A stretch of DNA of 64,000 bases from Solea solea (taxonomy: Eukaryota > Chordata > Actinopteri > Pleuronectiformes > Soleidae), in NCBI RefSeq assembly GCF_958295425.1, contig NC_081142.1, positions 14,768,821 to 14,832,820 of the forward strand. Direction: 5' to 3'. Position 1 is the first letter of the stretch. The number at the start of each line of letters is the position of its first letter. Positions 11,465 to 28,300 of the stretch are shown one piece after another. The position numbers and the translations under genes were made by a program. The notes below the pieces were generated by a model. That model was not told the origin of the DNA, made no database searches, and saw nothing but the letters and a program-made list of their open reading frames with translations.

Positions 11465-11590
11465 TTAAAGGTCAAGTGTGAAAGGATTAGTGACATCTAA
11501 TGGCAAAACAGCAGAATTGCAACAAGCTCACTCCTCCCAAAGCCCGTCGAGGAACTACAGTGGCCTCCGCATACCATAAAGCTTTTAGCT
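11465..11590 (+). repeat. Dispersed repeat with GTGACATCTAATGG core
   Basis: The core GTGACATCTAATGG at 11490-11503 is followed by GCAACA, CTCC, a GAACTACAGTGG-like segment and a CCGCATACCATAAAG segment. A related copy with the same order of blocks lies at 59575-59700 and a minus-strand core at 22291-22304. Three hits in 64 kb mark a dispersed family, probably a non-autonomous DNA element. Confidence 0.55.
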
Positions 11591-11662
11591 TCAAAATGCA
11601 AAACGCATGCACTCCATAAAGCAAGACCCTTGCCAAGACATACAAAAAGCTAATTCTAATGG

Positions 11663-12030
11663 CGCTTTTCCACTACACAGTCCCGGCACGGTTCGACTCA
11701 GCAAGATTTATTTATTTTTTTTCCATTAGTGATAGTACCTGGTACTTTTTTTAGCACCTGCTCTGGCGAGGTTCCAAGTGAGCTGAGCCGATACTATACG
11801 TGATGTCGAAAGACTGGTCAGAGAGTTTTGTTACTGGAAGAGTCATGAGTGCAACGTTCCGACACAAGAATCAAACCAAACAATGCCGAACTGTAGATCA
11901 GTTAAAAAGACTTCAAAATCCATTCAGCAGGAAATGTCTAAAAAGTCTGGTGTATATAGCAATATAGTAATGGAAAACCTTACCAAACTGTGTCGTGCCG
12001 TGCCATGCAGGAACTGTGTAGTGGAAAAGC
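11663..12030. mobile_element. MITE with about 28-bp terminal inverted repeats
   Basis: The left end begins GCTTTTCCACTACACAGTCC and continues with GGCACGG. The right end, read on the minus strand, begins GCTTTTCCACTACACAGTTC and reaches CATGGCACGG. The span is about 368 bases with no transposase. Insides include GGTACCT-like and GAGCTGAGCCG segments typical of this fish MITE type. Target duplication could not be fixed by eye. Confidence 0.8.
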
Positions 12031-12039
12031 ACAGTATAT

Positions 12040-13500
12040 GACTAAGAAATCCAAACAATTTTTATTTTAAAGCAATGATAAACTTATAAAACATACTTAT
12101 GGGGTAGTATATCCAATGTCTACTAATACACCCTCCAAATATTACAACAAGATGTCTACAAATTCTCAGAAAACGGAAATATGAGCATCTAATTTCTGTG
12201 AAAATCTGCTGATTGATGATGTCACAGATATTAAACAGACCAGCTTCCACAGTCGAGAATAAACTTTCATTCTCAACTCTGAGTTGTTGTTGTTATTGTT
12301 TTTTTTCCTGTTACATCTGTGGCCCTAAAGTAATCTGATCTTGAATTCCAGTTGTAGATTTATTGAGTCATCCAAAAAATAATTGTTGGATTAACCTACT
12401 CTTCTTGATAGCTGTAGCTTAACGGGATTTAGGAATCAGATTTTATATCTGAGGAAAGACAGCGTCATGGTTGCTCTCCTCAGCTCTGCTGCTGTCAGCC
12501 TCTGATCACTGCATCGTGTTGTTGCTGTACAGCTTGAATATATGAATTATTATTATTGTAAATACAAGTACAAGGTATGCTTCCACCACATTAAAGCAGC
12601 TTATGCGGATATTTAACGTTCACATGAAAAAAATCACAATTTTTCAGAAAATCGTTTAAGATAATTATTGCTCTACTGGTCAAATGCAGTCATTCAAACT
12701 GATTAAACACATATTAATAACACCACAAAAGAGGTGAGAGGTAGAGATTTTTCACATCAGAAGATTCATATCTGGCCGTTTTGGCTGACATGAAACTGAT
12801 CATTAGGAGTAAATAAATGTGTTTGTTGTGACAGCACCTGTCTGAATGTAGCTCAACAAGTCGAGCAGCCTTCGCTTTCATTATCTAGGTCAAACTCTAA
12901 CATTTCTTATCAAAGTGAAAATCACACTTTATGGCGTCTCAATGTTCAGTGCATGAAAAGTTTTGTAGAGTAATAAATGGAATATTCTCAGAACTGGACC
13001 ACAAAAATCTTTATTGTATTTATAGGACCACATCTGTACTCTATGTGTATACTGGTGGACAGGCACTTTAAAGGGACAGTCCATGTTGTTTGAAGAGTGG
13101 TTGTATGAGGTACTGACACATTATCAGCACTGACGTCACCAAGACGTTTCACCAATCACCAATTTTACATCATAGCACACAGGAATTGCTCATCTACTTC
13201 TGCTTCCCCCAGTCAACGAATGTATTCTCTTGTGACTTTAGTGTTTTTATTCATTTGTCTAGATTTACCTAAACAAAAAAATCCCAGACCATCAGCTCGT
13301 GTTTCTGTGCAGGCTCAAAAAACATTGATTTTCTTCATGGAATTCAAGGTAGTAGACTATAAAATTCAGTTTCCACACAGAAACAGGTGTCTAAGGGTGA
13401 GACAGATATCATAGCCATGAGCAGTTCACCTTGTGTCCCTGCTGACAGCCATGGTAATACTTATAGAAAATATCCACATCACTAGCTGTTCACAAAAGTT
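12040..13500. other. Intergenic, no gene seen
   Basis: AT-rich upstream flank of ndufs7. Part of 12060-12180 resembles a segment at about 60190-60250 (ACATACTTATGGG and ACTTACTTATGGG cores), suggesting another dispersed repeat piece. No coding exons were recognised. Confidence 0.5.
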
Positions 13501-13529
13501 ATTGCATGTAAAGCGAGGTCAGTGTTGCA

Positions 13530-13639
13530 ACGCTAGAGGGCGGTAATCACGGTAAAACCGGGTGTTGTCGGCCTTCACTAATCACCACGAAGAAGACGCA
13601 TCAAGCCAGGAAGCACGTTGACGTCATCAGGATCCAAAG

Positions 13640-13655
<16 letters not shown>
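13530..13655 (+). promoter_or_regulatory. ndufs7: ndufs7 proximal promoter: CRE and YY1-like site
   Basis: A perfect CRE palindrome TGACGTCA lies at 13619-13626, 13 bases before the start codon. AAAGATGGCGGCC at 13636-13648 fits the YY1 consensus and overlaps the ATG itself (13640-13642). An ETS-like CCAGGAAG lies at about 13607-13614. CRE, ETS and YY1 sites are typical of housekeeping nuclear genes for mitochondrial proteins. No TATA box is seen. Confidence 0.6.
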
Positions 13656-18513
<4,858 letters not shown>

Positions 18514-18617
18514 ATGTGTAATATGTATGCGTGTATCTATCTGCTATGTAAATGTTGTATTTGAGTTTCATTTCAAGCTCTGCTCCTCCTTTATGTAGAG
18601 CTGCGGGAACTTACTTC

Positions 18618-18623
18618 ATTAAA
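18618..18623 (+). terminator. ndufs7: ndufs7 polyadenylation signal ATTAAA
   Basis: ATTAAA lies 105 bases after the stop codon and a GT/T-rich stretch follows. It is the first near-canonical hexamer downstream of ndufs7. Confidence 0.6.
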
Positions 18624-18924
18624 ATTGCTGTAAATTTACTGGCGGCTCAGTGGTGCTTATTTTCAACCAATCACAGCAGCTGCAGTTGATCTTTCCCTCT
18701 TTATACCAGCACTGGTATCTACGCTGTTAAAGGAAAATATACAGCATGAAAAATTACTCCCCACAATGGATGTGAGACTTTAAACCATATTTTTTTCTTG
18801 TTTTAGTTGAATTTATCTTTATTTAAGTAGCCATGTGTTGTTTTTTTTCCCTAATTTTTAATAACAAACTTGGTCATAATGATAAGCTTTGAGTGGCACA
18901 CTACAGTATCATCTTGTTCCCAAT

Positions 18925-19170
18925 TTTTTATTTTTTATTTTATTTCTCCTTTATTTAACCAGATAAAAAGACCCATTGAGATCAAGATCTCTTTCACAAG
19001 GGTGACCTGGCCAAGAAAGGCAGCAGCACACATCATAGTTAAATAAAAACAGGAAGACAACAACTACAATACAAACATAGAATTACAAAAGTACAACTAG
19101 ACAAACATAAAGTGCAAAAGTTTTGGTCGCAGTAACAATTTAAGAACACAGGCACTAAATAAACTGAGCC
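18925..19170 (+). repeat. Teleost dispersed repeat (CCTTTATTTAACCAG type)
   Basis: CTCCTTTATTTAACCAGATA, then CCCATTGAGATCAAGATCTC, CACAAGGGTGACCTGGCCAA and an A-rich tail. This is one of the commonest dispersed repeats of fish genomes. It lies between the convergent ndufs7 and gamt genes. Confidence 0.7.
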
Positions 19171-19431
19171 TACATGAAAATACATGCATTATGGCAACAT
19201 AATTTGTGTCATTAATGATTCAGTGTTGAGGATCTATCAGCAGAAATATTAATCTTATACTATATAAGTTATATAGCTTATTTTAATTTCTACATCCAGA
19301 GCCAGTGCAGAGTCTGTCCACTTGTTAGTTTTTCTTGTTAATAGACCCCACACATTCTTCAACTGCCATTCAATCAGTAGCAACTAAATCCACTGCTCTT
19401 TTAAATGCTCTAAAAGGAAGTCTGGTTTGAG

Positions 19432-19444
19432 CCACTAGGTGGCA
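19432..19444 (+). promoter_or_regulatory. CTCF-like motif
   Basis: CCACTAGGTGGCA fits the vertebrate CTCF core (CCASYAGRKGGCR) at every position. It sits between the converging ndufs7 and gamt genes. Occupancy is unknown; the call rests on the motif alone. Confidence 0.4.
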
Positions 19445-19449
19445 TAAAT

Positions 19450-21000
19450 GGTGTGCAACGGGCTGGTAATAGAAATAAAATCCATTGTTGTTGAGGTCAT
19501 CTAATGCCATCATTTCTGGCCAAGGGTGAATTTCTGTCAACACAGCCATGTTTGTTTGTTCTTCAGGGCCTTTTTAGTTGACTACTAAATTAATCACAAT
19601 CAGTGTTTGTGTGACACTTAATCCTTACTTTTCCTTTAAGTTTTTTCCAGATGATATGCTTTTTGATTTTTAAAAAAACAACAACAATCCAGGTTCTGGG
19701 ACTATTTCACACATTTTCCAATTCCACACGTTTTCCAAAAAGCAAGGCATCATTTAACTACATTTTAAAGCCTGTCAGACTCACTGTGGGTTTAACTGGG
19801 ATGAGCGCTTATGTATATAAGTACAAGTAATTTGTTAAGAGCTGAAGTTAGACAAATCAATATATTTATTGATTGGAGAAAAACACTACTTTTCGTGTTC
19901 AGAGAGAAAAATGCAATACTATTGCCAGTCTATCAGCAAATCACTAAAATAGAACATAAACTATGTGTGATTTGTCCCATTCCTACAGGTTACAGACTAC
20001 AGTAGGTTAGCACTTGGTAGGTGGCTGCATGTCGGTGTTGTATAGGTTTACAGTAATTGTATTTATCATTATCTAATCATTTTTGTTGATTAATTTTGTT
20101 CAACACTGCAAAACACAGCATTCTGTTTTATTCTAGTCCCACTGTCCATTTAAGTACCTGCATCTCTTGTTTTATTGAACCACCAGTCCAAACTCCCGAA
20201 GATATTCAGTTGATGACATTACAGGTCAAATAAAAGAAGATTTGCTTCTTTCAGTTTTTTTCTATTACTGCAAACCCACTATCTTGCCTGGTCTGTTTTT
20301 GCCTCTTTCCAGTTTCTCTGTATCAGAATTTTTGTCTAACCTCTTAAAAACCTAAGTGTCACATGCTTGCAGTTCAGATCTGAGTGCCAGCAGCAGCAGC
20401 AGCAGCAGCAGCAGCTGCTGTAGTTTCCCACTGTACTGCAGCTGAGTGTTGCATCACCCATCCGTCTAATGATTAATGTGACCTCACCAGGTGGGAATGG
20501 GTGCCTACGTGTACAGATAACATGCTGTATAATCTACATCCATAAATTAAAACATACTGCTCTGTGCTGCTTCGGTGGACTCAAAAAAACATTTTAAAAC
20601 GCTTGTAAAAATGATTTTTGTAGGTTTAAGTGTTCTTGTACTTTCATCAATGATGGGAATAAAACAGTGTTTTCCCTTAAATATTGGTGGATATTGTTAA
20701 TTGAGGGAATTGGACATCATGTTTGGAGAGCTGCCATGCAAACTATCTGACAATTTTGTACTGATTTCTGCTGAATTTGGATTTTGCATGTCAACATACA
20801 GTAGATATATCCACATGCATTTAAATATGTAGTGATAAACCTCGCTCAGCCTAAAACTGGGTAATGTGTGACATAAATGATATTAGGCGTTGGAAAGCTT
20901 AAACAGATGTTCCATGAGGTGTAAATGCATTGTTGGTGGTTTCAGTTGCTTGGTTGTCTGTTACTGTAAAGGTGTAAACTGCAAAAAAAAATAGAAGCAC
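19450..21000. other. Intergenic between convergent genes, no gene seen
   Basis: AT-rich DNA with no coding exons recognised on either strand. It includes a (CAG)n tract at 20389-20413 followed by CTGCTG, which can fold back. Confidence 0.5.
20388..20421. repeat. (CAG)n trinucleotide repeat
   Basis: Eight to nine CAG units followed by CTGCTG on the same strand, so the tract can form a hairpin. No gene spans it. Confidence 0.9.
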
Positions 21001-21028
21001 TGCGAAACAGTGTTGGGAAGGACTACAG

Positions 21029-21034
21029 TTTATT
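21029..21034 (-). terminator. gamt: gamt polyadenylation signal AATAAA
   Basis: TTTATT on plus, which is AATAAA on the coding strand, lies about 74 bases beyond the gamt stop codon. It implies a very short 3' UTR of about 90-100 bases. Confidence 0.75.
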
Positions 21035-21107
21035 GAGAGGAGGGCAGGAGGGTCAGGTGAAAAGGCACATTGGGTTATAAAAAAGGTTGCTCCAGTTTCC
21101 TTGGACT

Positions 21108-24100
21108 TTACTCTTTAAGAATGGTGGGAGTGATCATCTTATTGAAGGAATAGTATTTGCAATCACTGGGTGGTGCAATGTCCATGTTTGTGGTGCTAAT
21201 CTTCTCCTTCTTGAAGCCGGCTTGGAGTAGATGAGGCACCTGGGTCTCCTGCAAATCATTAACAGAGTGTGGATCAGTGTTAAGTGGCTGGATGCTAGTT
21301 CAGCCTGTACAGCCTTGAAATTATCACTGCATGTAATAATTCAAGTTGCACTCAATTCAACTCTGCAGTGCTCGCTGCACTGTGGTTCACTGATAAAACA
21401 TGAGTTTTGACGGTCGTGTTGAAATACAGGGAGAATAACCAAACTCTAAATGCAAAAAACAAAAGTAGTTCAACCAAACTGCCTTTATTTAATAGTGCGT
21501 GTCTTTCTTAAGTTGCAGTAATTTTTGTCAGCCAATATTGTACTTATCATGAAATACTCTACTCTTATAGGTTATAACAGAACACTTGATATATTATGAT
21601 TTTAATATTGTATTGTTCGTGGGCTAACTTAGACATCTAATCCTTGAGGAGGTAACGACGGTGACAAACCTCAAACATCTTTTCAATGTTGTCGTATTTG
21701 GTCTTGAGCAGCTCGCCCCAGGAGGTCAGGTTGCAGTAGGTGAGGACGCCGCCGGGTTTCAGCAGCCTGTGAGCATGACCCTGCAGAAACATGCACCTAT
21801 TAGCAAATCAATCAGTCCACATGTGATCCTAAAGGTCCAGAGTGCAACACTTAGGGGCGGTTTATTGGTTGAATTCTAATATAGTTTGATTGTATAAATG
21901 TATGTTTGCTTTAAAATTCAAAATGTTTTTTCGTTTATTTTTTTTTTTAAATGTACTTTAGGAAAGGGCCCTTGGTTTACAGAGGCTACCATCTTGTGGT
22001 GCGATTTCTACAGCAGTATGAATAGTCGAAACAGCCAGACCCTGTGTTTCAAAACAGAAGCTTACTACATAACCAAAGAAGAACTGCATCCTTCCTGGTA
22101 TGCAAAGGCCACCGTAGTTCCCTGATGTACGTAGGAAAGAGAGTGGTAAGTGGAGGAGTCCTCTGTTTGTGTCATACTTTCTGTGTCAACTACACATGCT
22201 CCGTGTAGTTCAACACTCTCCACTCTAGTCTAGTTGGTAACACACTCATGTCTTGGTCAAAAGACACAACCCTTATAATCTGCAGCCTAACCATTAGATG
22301 TCACTAATGGCGTGTTTCCACCAGCAGTACTCGAACATTGAACCGTTGTTGTACATGCTTTGTTAATGTGAGTATTCAGAATACTAATTAGGCCACACAC
22401 TGAGGTGTTGTATGCAGATATTGACAACCAACCTTGATGAAGTCAAACTGGTGAGTGTGCCATGTGTCCTCTGACAGAGGGTATGTGTCATACAAAATAC
22501 CTGAGAAAAGAGCAACGCTGTTAGTCTCGTCTAAAGAACAAGGTAAATCAAGCCACATGGTTATTATTGCTGCTTTAGTAAACATCCTTGTATGTTTGAG
22601 TGGGGGACACATACTAAAATGCCTCAAGCTGCTCCCATCTGTTACTCTATTCTTTAGAAAATGAGTAACAGAAAGGAAAACATGAATAAAGTGAATGTTT
22701 CCCCAAGTTTGCTGAAGTCTGGATTCAATTCTTACCATCAAAATGGTTGTTAGGCAGAGTGGGCACAACATCTTCCCAGAGACCCTTAAGAGGGACGATC
22801 TGCAGTAATACAAACACAAACTTCATTCATTAAGATCTTTGCATTTAAGGAAAGGAACAGTAAATACAGCAGCTGCAGAGGCATTTACACCACAGTCCGA
22901 TCAGAGGCATAGTGGCCAGCAGATACATGAGTCCAGGGTCCCCTGACCTTGTGTGGCTGAGACTTGGCCCAGTTCTCCAGTCTGGCAAAGACACCGTCGT
23001 TACACTCGATGATCCAATGCTCCTCAATGGGGAAAGACTCAATCTTAGTGGCAGCGATGGCCATGCCAAAACCAATCTCCAGAACCCGACCACCTACCAG
23101 ACAGAAAATACAAATCAGTGCCAGGTTTCCAGGGTTTCTGAGTGAAAATGTCTCTCCCTCTCACTCTCTCCCAAGTCCTTGTATAGTTTGTTTACCGTGA
23201 GTCTGTAAGTAAGTGTTTTTATGTGAGAAAATGCAGTTTTGAGTAGTACTGTTATACTGTTGTTGAAGAGAAGGCCAGAAGGTTTCATCTCCCTTGTTCA
23301 GATGAGGAATGTTTTGATTTCTTATCTGGATCTATAATCTATAAATTGGTGCAAATCAGAAAAAAACAAACCTAAGTAATAGTATAAACTGTAAAATGTC
23401 TGACGTGATATGCTTTATCAAACTTCTGTCGTAGAGGACAAGATTAATATAAAAGGAATTAGGTACAAACACATTTGTGCATGTGTGTGAGTGAGTCTAT
23501 TTTCACACTGAGCAGATGAGCTCTTTTCCTCAGCCGACGTCTTTGACCACAGTGTGACAGCTGCACTATGCCCCCCACACTCTCCACACGTGTCCTCAAG
23601 ATACTTAACCGTGTAATTGTAAAGCTATAAGCAAATAAGAATGTATCAAACCCTGATACTTAGAACTTAGTAGACATGTATTATCACTATACCATTGTGC
23701 ACATACCTTAATAATACTGTGTAGGCGAGGCAAGGTGAGGCGAAGTTTAAGTGTATAGCACTATTCATACACAGGGCAACTCAAAATGCTTTTCAAAGGC
23801 ATAGAAATACACAAATAAACACAATAAAACCATGACATTAAAATTACATTATTCATAATAAAGGCAAGACATTCAAATCAACATTAAAATTAAAATAGAA
23901 TTGCTATACTGTGTTTATATACTGTATTTTTGATTGTGTGGTTTCACACTTCAACTGAACTTTTATTTGAATGTTTTTATTCACCATACTGCACTGAAGG
24001 AACATTTAGGATCCAGTATGCTGAGTATGTATACAGCTGCAGGAATGTTTTGAATTGTGTATGTGTTTACATTATTTCTCTCCCTATTAAATATGCAAAC

Positions 24101-24476
24101 ATAACTATTTAGTAGTATTTTAGAACAGTTTATGACATTTGCTTGCTGTTGTACTTCTCAAAAACAAAATGTTTCTGATGAGCTGTCACACTCGGGTGGA
24201 GTGCGGAGCCCAATTTTCGGACATAGCTTCTTTACAGAATGGCTTGTCCGATAATGGACACAGCCTCAGCTTCGCGTTTTGAACACAAGTGGTTTTACCT
24301 TTTGAGGCAGCGACGGTGGCCAGGGAGTGCATGTACGGGGTCTCCCAGCGCTCCATCACTGGTTTACCCATGATCTCCAAGTGTGTGTCGGCCTCATTAT
24401 AACCGGCGCTAGCGTCGTGCCAGGCGACCTTGCAGTCCTCTCCCTTTGAGAAGATGGGATCAGCGGCGGAGGTCAT
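21108..24476 (-). CDS. gamt: Guanidinoacetate N-methyltransferase
   Basis: Six exons on the minus strand: 24476-24299, 23093-22948, 22799-22736, 22500-22433, 21780-21670 and 21248-21108. Phases agree and give 235 aa (human 236). The enzyme transfers a methyl group from S-adenosylmethionine to guanidinoacetate, making creatine in the cytosol. The nucleotide-binding glycine motif is [13 protein letters not shown] (63-75). Glu45 ([10 protein letters not shown]) and Asp134 (GILYDTYPL) match the substrate-binding Glu45 and Asp134 known from rat GAMT. Other landmarks are [29 protein letters not shown] and the C-terminal [12 protein letters not shown]. The ATG at 24476 is the only suitable start and lies about 75 bases from a TATA box. 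The gene runs tail to tail with ndufs7 and head to head, at 8.3 kb, with dazap1. Confidence 0.97.
22291..22304 (-). repeat. Core of dispersed GTGACATCTAATGG repeat
   Basis: An exact minus-strand copy of the 14-base core also found at 11490 and 59599. The sequence after it (GGCGTGTTTCCACCAGCAGT) also resembles a MITE terminus. It lies in gamt intron 4. Confidence 0.5.
23733..23890 (+). repeat. Teleost LINE-tail-like repeat
   Basis: TATAGCACTATTCATACACA, GGCAACTCAAAATGCTTTTC and an A-rich tail with ACACAATAAAACCATGACAT. This resembles the frequent fish 3' tail whose consensus runs 'tatatagcacatttcatacacaggcaactcaaagtgct'. Located in gamt intron 1. Confidence 0.55.
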
Positions 24477-24550
24477 TTTGTGTTGTGATGGGAGAGGTAG
24501 TGGTTATTGCTTGATTCAATCAGAAGAGGTTGACGGGCAGGAGCAGACAG

Positions 24551-24556
24551 TTTATA
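24551..24556 (-). promoter_or_regulatory. gamt: gamt TATA box
   Basis: On the coding strand the sequence is GAATATAAACTG, with TATAAA at 24556-24551. It lies 75 bases before the ATG, which predicts a start site about 25-30 bases further on and a 5' UTR near 50 bases. A GC-box-like CCTCCGCCCCC (plus strand, about 24602) lies upstream. Confidence 0.6.
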
Positions 24557-24847
24557 TTCGGCCCAGAATTGCTGACCCAGGGATACACCAGAACTAGATA
24601 GGCCTCCGCCCCCTATGATAGAGCACCACCCCCTCTGCATTGAGGACATTTTTTCCCAGTGGCCGCTCATGGTACTGCAACATAAAATACTGATTTGCAG
24701 GACCCAGGTGCCTCATCTACTCACACCTCGAGACGTGGTCATAGGCATTTATAGATCTTTATATTCTATGTTTTTAATTAATGGAGTTTCATATCTGTGA
24801 AACCTTCCTAAAGGCCATAAAAAGCCCATAAACATATTTTATTATTT

Positions 24848-24925
24848 CCCAGCGTGACGTCACAGCTGTGCACGAGCAAAGCGCGGCCATGGAACGGCGC
24901 TACTGTAAGGGAACGATATGAAAAC
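24848..24925 (+). promoter_or_regulatory. Isolated CRE-bearing GC-rich patch
   Basis: GCGTGACGTCACAGCTG (CRE palindrome TGACGTCA plus an E-box CAGCTG) is followed within 40 bases by GCGCGGCCATGGAACGGCGC and a donor-like TACT|GTAAGG. It looks like a small promoter with a short first exon in plus orientation, upstream of and divergent from gamt. No downstream coding exon was recognised. It could be a divergent noncoding transcript or an alternative gamt promoter. Confidence 0.35.
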
Positions 24926-25160
24926 TTTATGGGAAATGTGAAATAAATTATGCCGATGGAGTGTTTTTCTTTTACATTTTTTTTTTTAAATATTACGAAA
25001 AAGCAGGTGTTAGTTATTTATAACGAGCTGCTGCTGTGTCATGTAGGAGAGTTGACAGTTAGGAGCTGTGACCGTGGGAGACCTGCGGTTACTTCACCAG
25101 TGATTCCCGGGGAAGCTGGTTGTCTTATCATCACTATCAGTTCATAATTCTGATAAATGT

Positions 25161-25237
25161 GATGAACACATGAATTAGAGTTGAAGATAAACAGGTTAGG
25201 ATGAACACATGAATTACAGTTGAAGATAAACATGCTG
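25161..25237 (+). repeat. 39-bp tandem duplication
   Basis: Two adjacent copies of a unit starting GATGAACACATGAATTA and containing GTTGAAGATAAACA, at 25161-25199 and 25200-25237. They differ at a few positions. Confidence 0.85.
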
Positions 25238-25239
25238 AA

Positions 25240-25326
25240 TGAAAGTTATAAAAGTTATAAAGCTGTTTTTTTGTGATCATTATATTTATATAATATCAAT
25301 GTAAGAATGGTATTAATATAATAATG

Positions 25327-25357
<31 letters not shown>

Positions 25358-28300
25358 TAACAATAATAATAATACTATCAATAATAGTGAGCTTTATTTA
25401 TAAACATCACAATAATATGCACTTGAATTGTACAGGAGCTGGAAAAGTACTGCTAACACTTTAAAGACGATATCAACAACATCAAAACATCAAAAACATC
25501 AAATTCACCTATGAGGATGTCAAAGATAACATCCTTGATTCTTGGACTGTGCCAAGGATCAAAATGGTTAATAACTGATGTGGTTTTCGAGTGATGATAA
25601 GTGTGAAAAGTGAATAATTAATAATATATTGTCACTGTATAATGTACTTTATATTTTCGTTTTCATTTGCCATGATCTGTATTTGCTTAAACTCATTTCT
25701 TATGGTTTATAACTTAGGTTATTTTATGTGCATATTTATGTTCACTACATTTTTTAAATTATAATTTGTGTGTATTTGTCAGTGTCTAAGGGGCAGTGCT
25801 GTCCGCTTCTTATAATACATCCATGCACCAGACTTTACTACGGGTCACACATATCAGTCAGGAGAGGTGAGGGTGTCAGTGGCGCTCGAGATCCTCTGTG
25901 GACAGGATGTTTCACTCAGTGACGAATTTCCGACTAATGTTTTAGCACAACATTGGCGATTATTGTTGACGTTAATTCAAGAGCTCAATATTTTCTACAG
26001 AGAACTGCTGCCATAGTTAATGGCAGGGGGAGGAATAATCTCTGTCACCCTGCCTTTTATGCTCTAGATGGCATAATTAGAATGTAGGATGTTGTAAATG
26101 GGCAGTATATATTGACAGCATTATCATATGAGCAAACAGCTGCCTTATTACACATGCAGGAGACACAGACCTGATTACAGTTGTCCCGAGTGATCCAGTC
26201 TCCAGTGGACGCAGGTCTAATAGCTGTTTTCTTTTTTTTTTTCAAGCATGGACATGATCCTTCCCCAGGACACATTAGAGGTCACCTCCTCAGCTGATGT
26301 CCTCTGACCTGACTTAATTTCACAGTATTTTCACACTTTTTTATTGATTTATTTGTAGCCAGTTCTACAATATTAACACTTTTCGCCACATGCTTTCTTT
26401 TTTATAATGATTAAAATCTTACTTTATGTTACAGGAGTGGGAGTTGTAACTTTGAATTGCTGATATACACATGTGCACCTGTACAGTCAATCTCCTTATA
26501 CACATAATTTTTGTTTTGTTGCATACCGTCCATGGATGTGAGATTAGATCCCATTTCAATGCCATGTGGGAACAGTCATACTTGGAGCTATTTACTTCTA
26601 ATCAGATCTCTCTCATTTCAGATTTGTGATATTGGCCACATAATCAATCTAAGAGTTTCAGCTCTTAAGCCGCAAAATGATGCACTACAATGTTCACCAG
26701 TTGAGCTGGCATTTGGTGCTCAGCTGGTTTGTTGTTAGTCTGTGCTTTTGCCACTGAAAACAGCAAAAGTGACTAAAAACAGTACACACACAGGCTGTGA
26801 AGTCAAGTCTTTTTGCTGAAATTCACAAAAAAAATGGCCATTTAGAGAAAGTGTTCACCTTCTACTCTCAGCCGTGCAGTTTACTCTGGAGTGTTTGTGC
26901 AGTACTCGGAGCTCACAGCAGAGTGAGAGCTCTCTGTTTTCTACACTCTTCGTGTTGGCATGAACAGCTGAAGTCAACCAGTGCACTGGATCTCATTCAG
27001 ACATGTTGTGCATTTGGTCTTATTGCATAACATAACCTGAGCTGCCTGATCAACTGGACAGGGAGCAGAAATACAGCGTTTATTCAACCACCGACAGTAT
27101 TCACACTTGTGACTTAATGCTACTTTACTTAGGAGTATACTTCCTTAAAATATAACAAGTCAGCTTAGCTATCTTGTACACTTGTTTCATTCCTACAACT
27201 GTATGTGGGATGGTTGTATGCAAATATTTATACCTGTGCAGCAAAACTTGTCATTAAGTTTGCAAGTAAAACGAAGACACTGCAATAAACTGTAATAAAA
27301 GGTCTAAACAAAAAACACAGTTCACTTAAAATGTATAGACTACCTTAAAATGAGGCCCCCAATTCCTTAGGTTATATTTTTCACTGCTACTTTGCCTTGT
27401 GTAATTTCACAGGACAGTGAGAAAGCATGCCACTCCAAATGAATCATCTGATCATTTTCACGACATTCAGCCCTGGTTACCCATCATCCACTTCACTCCC
27501 ATTAGGTGAAGCTGAGTGGGACTGGCTCCTCAGTGAGGGTCCTCATGGAATTACAGGTTCTCATCCACCTACCACTCTTACACAAGGCTCTTTACTCACT
27601 CTCATTTGCACAGGAACCCATTCATGCTGCAAACACAGCTTCCTTACATGGGACACACACGCAAAAAACTAATTCTGTGGCGCTCAAGTGTTGAGTCTTT
27701 TGCATCATTTGCAGATTTATGGTCCCTGGAAATGTCTCCATGTCTGTGGTAAATGATGATGATGTTGAATTGCTGAACCACTTAAGCATCTGAGAGTAAA
27801 AATATTACACGGTTGCTACAAAATACGACACAGTTGCTGACGTTTCTTGCCAATATTAAAAACCCATACTGTCCTGGAACTGATGACTCAAGGTCTAAAC
27901 TAAAATATAAAGGTGACCCCGGATCTGCTGCTGTTTTTAACTCCTTGGAGTACACCTTTCTCAAAGCCACATGAGGGCTAAGTCGCAGTGAAAATATCTT
28001 TTGAAAAAGCATCCTAAGACTTGACTATTAATTGTTGTGCATATAACCCTGTATTTATTTTTTGATGTGTTCAGTTAGCATGTAGGGTTATGTAGCTAAA
28101 AACACAAACTCTCCCTTTATGATGGCTTCAGTGCTGCGTTTGTTCAACTTTCTGCTCAGTTTACTACTTGCATTTGACTTAGTTTGTATTATGTAGTCAT
28201 CGGATTTTAGTATTTTTATCTACCCAGTCTATTTCAAAGAAGACAGACTGGATTACAGATATCTTCACTAGCACAACACACTAAATTCCCCAAAAACATG

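Noticed and set aside
13529..13543. CTCF-like ACGCTAGAGGGCG upstream of ndufs7
   Set aside because: Two mismatches in the 13-base core; too weak to list as a site.
22845..23200. Frames on both strands over gamt exon 2
   Set aside because: The true frame is the minus-strand [17 protein letters not shown] frame; the others are shadows.
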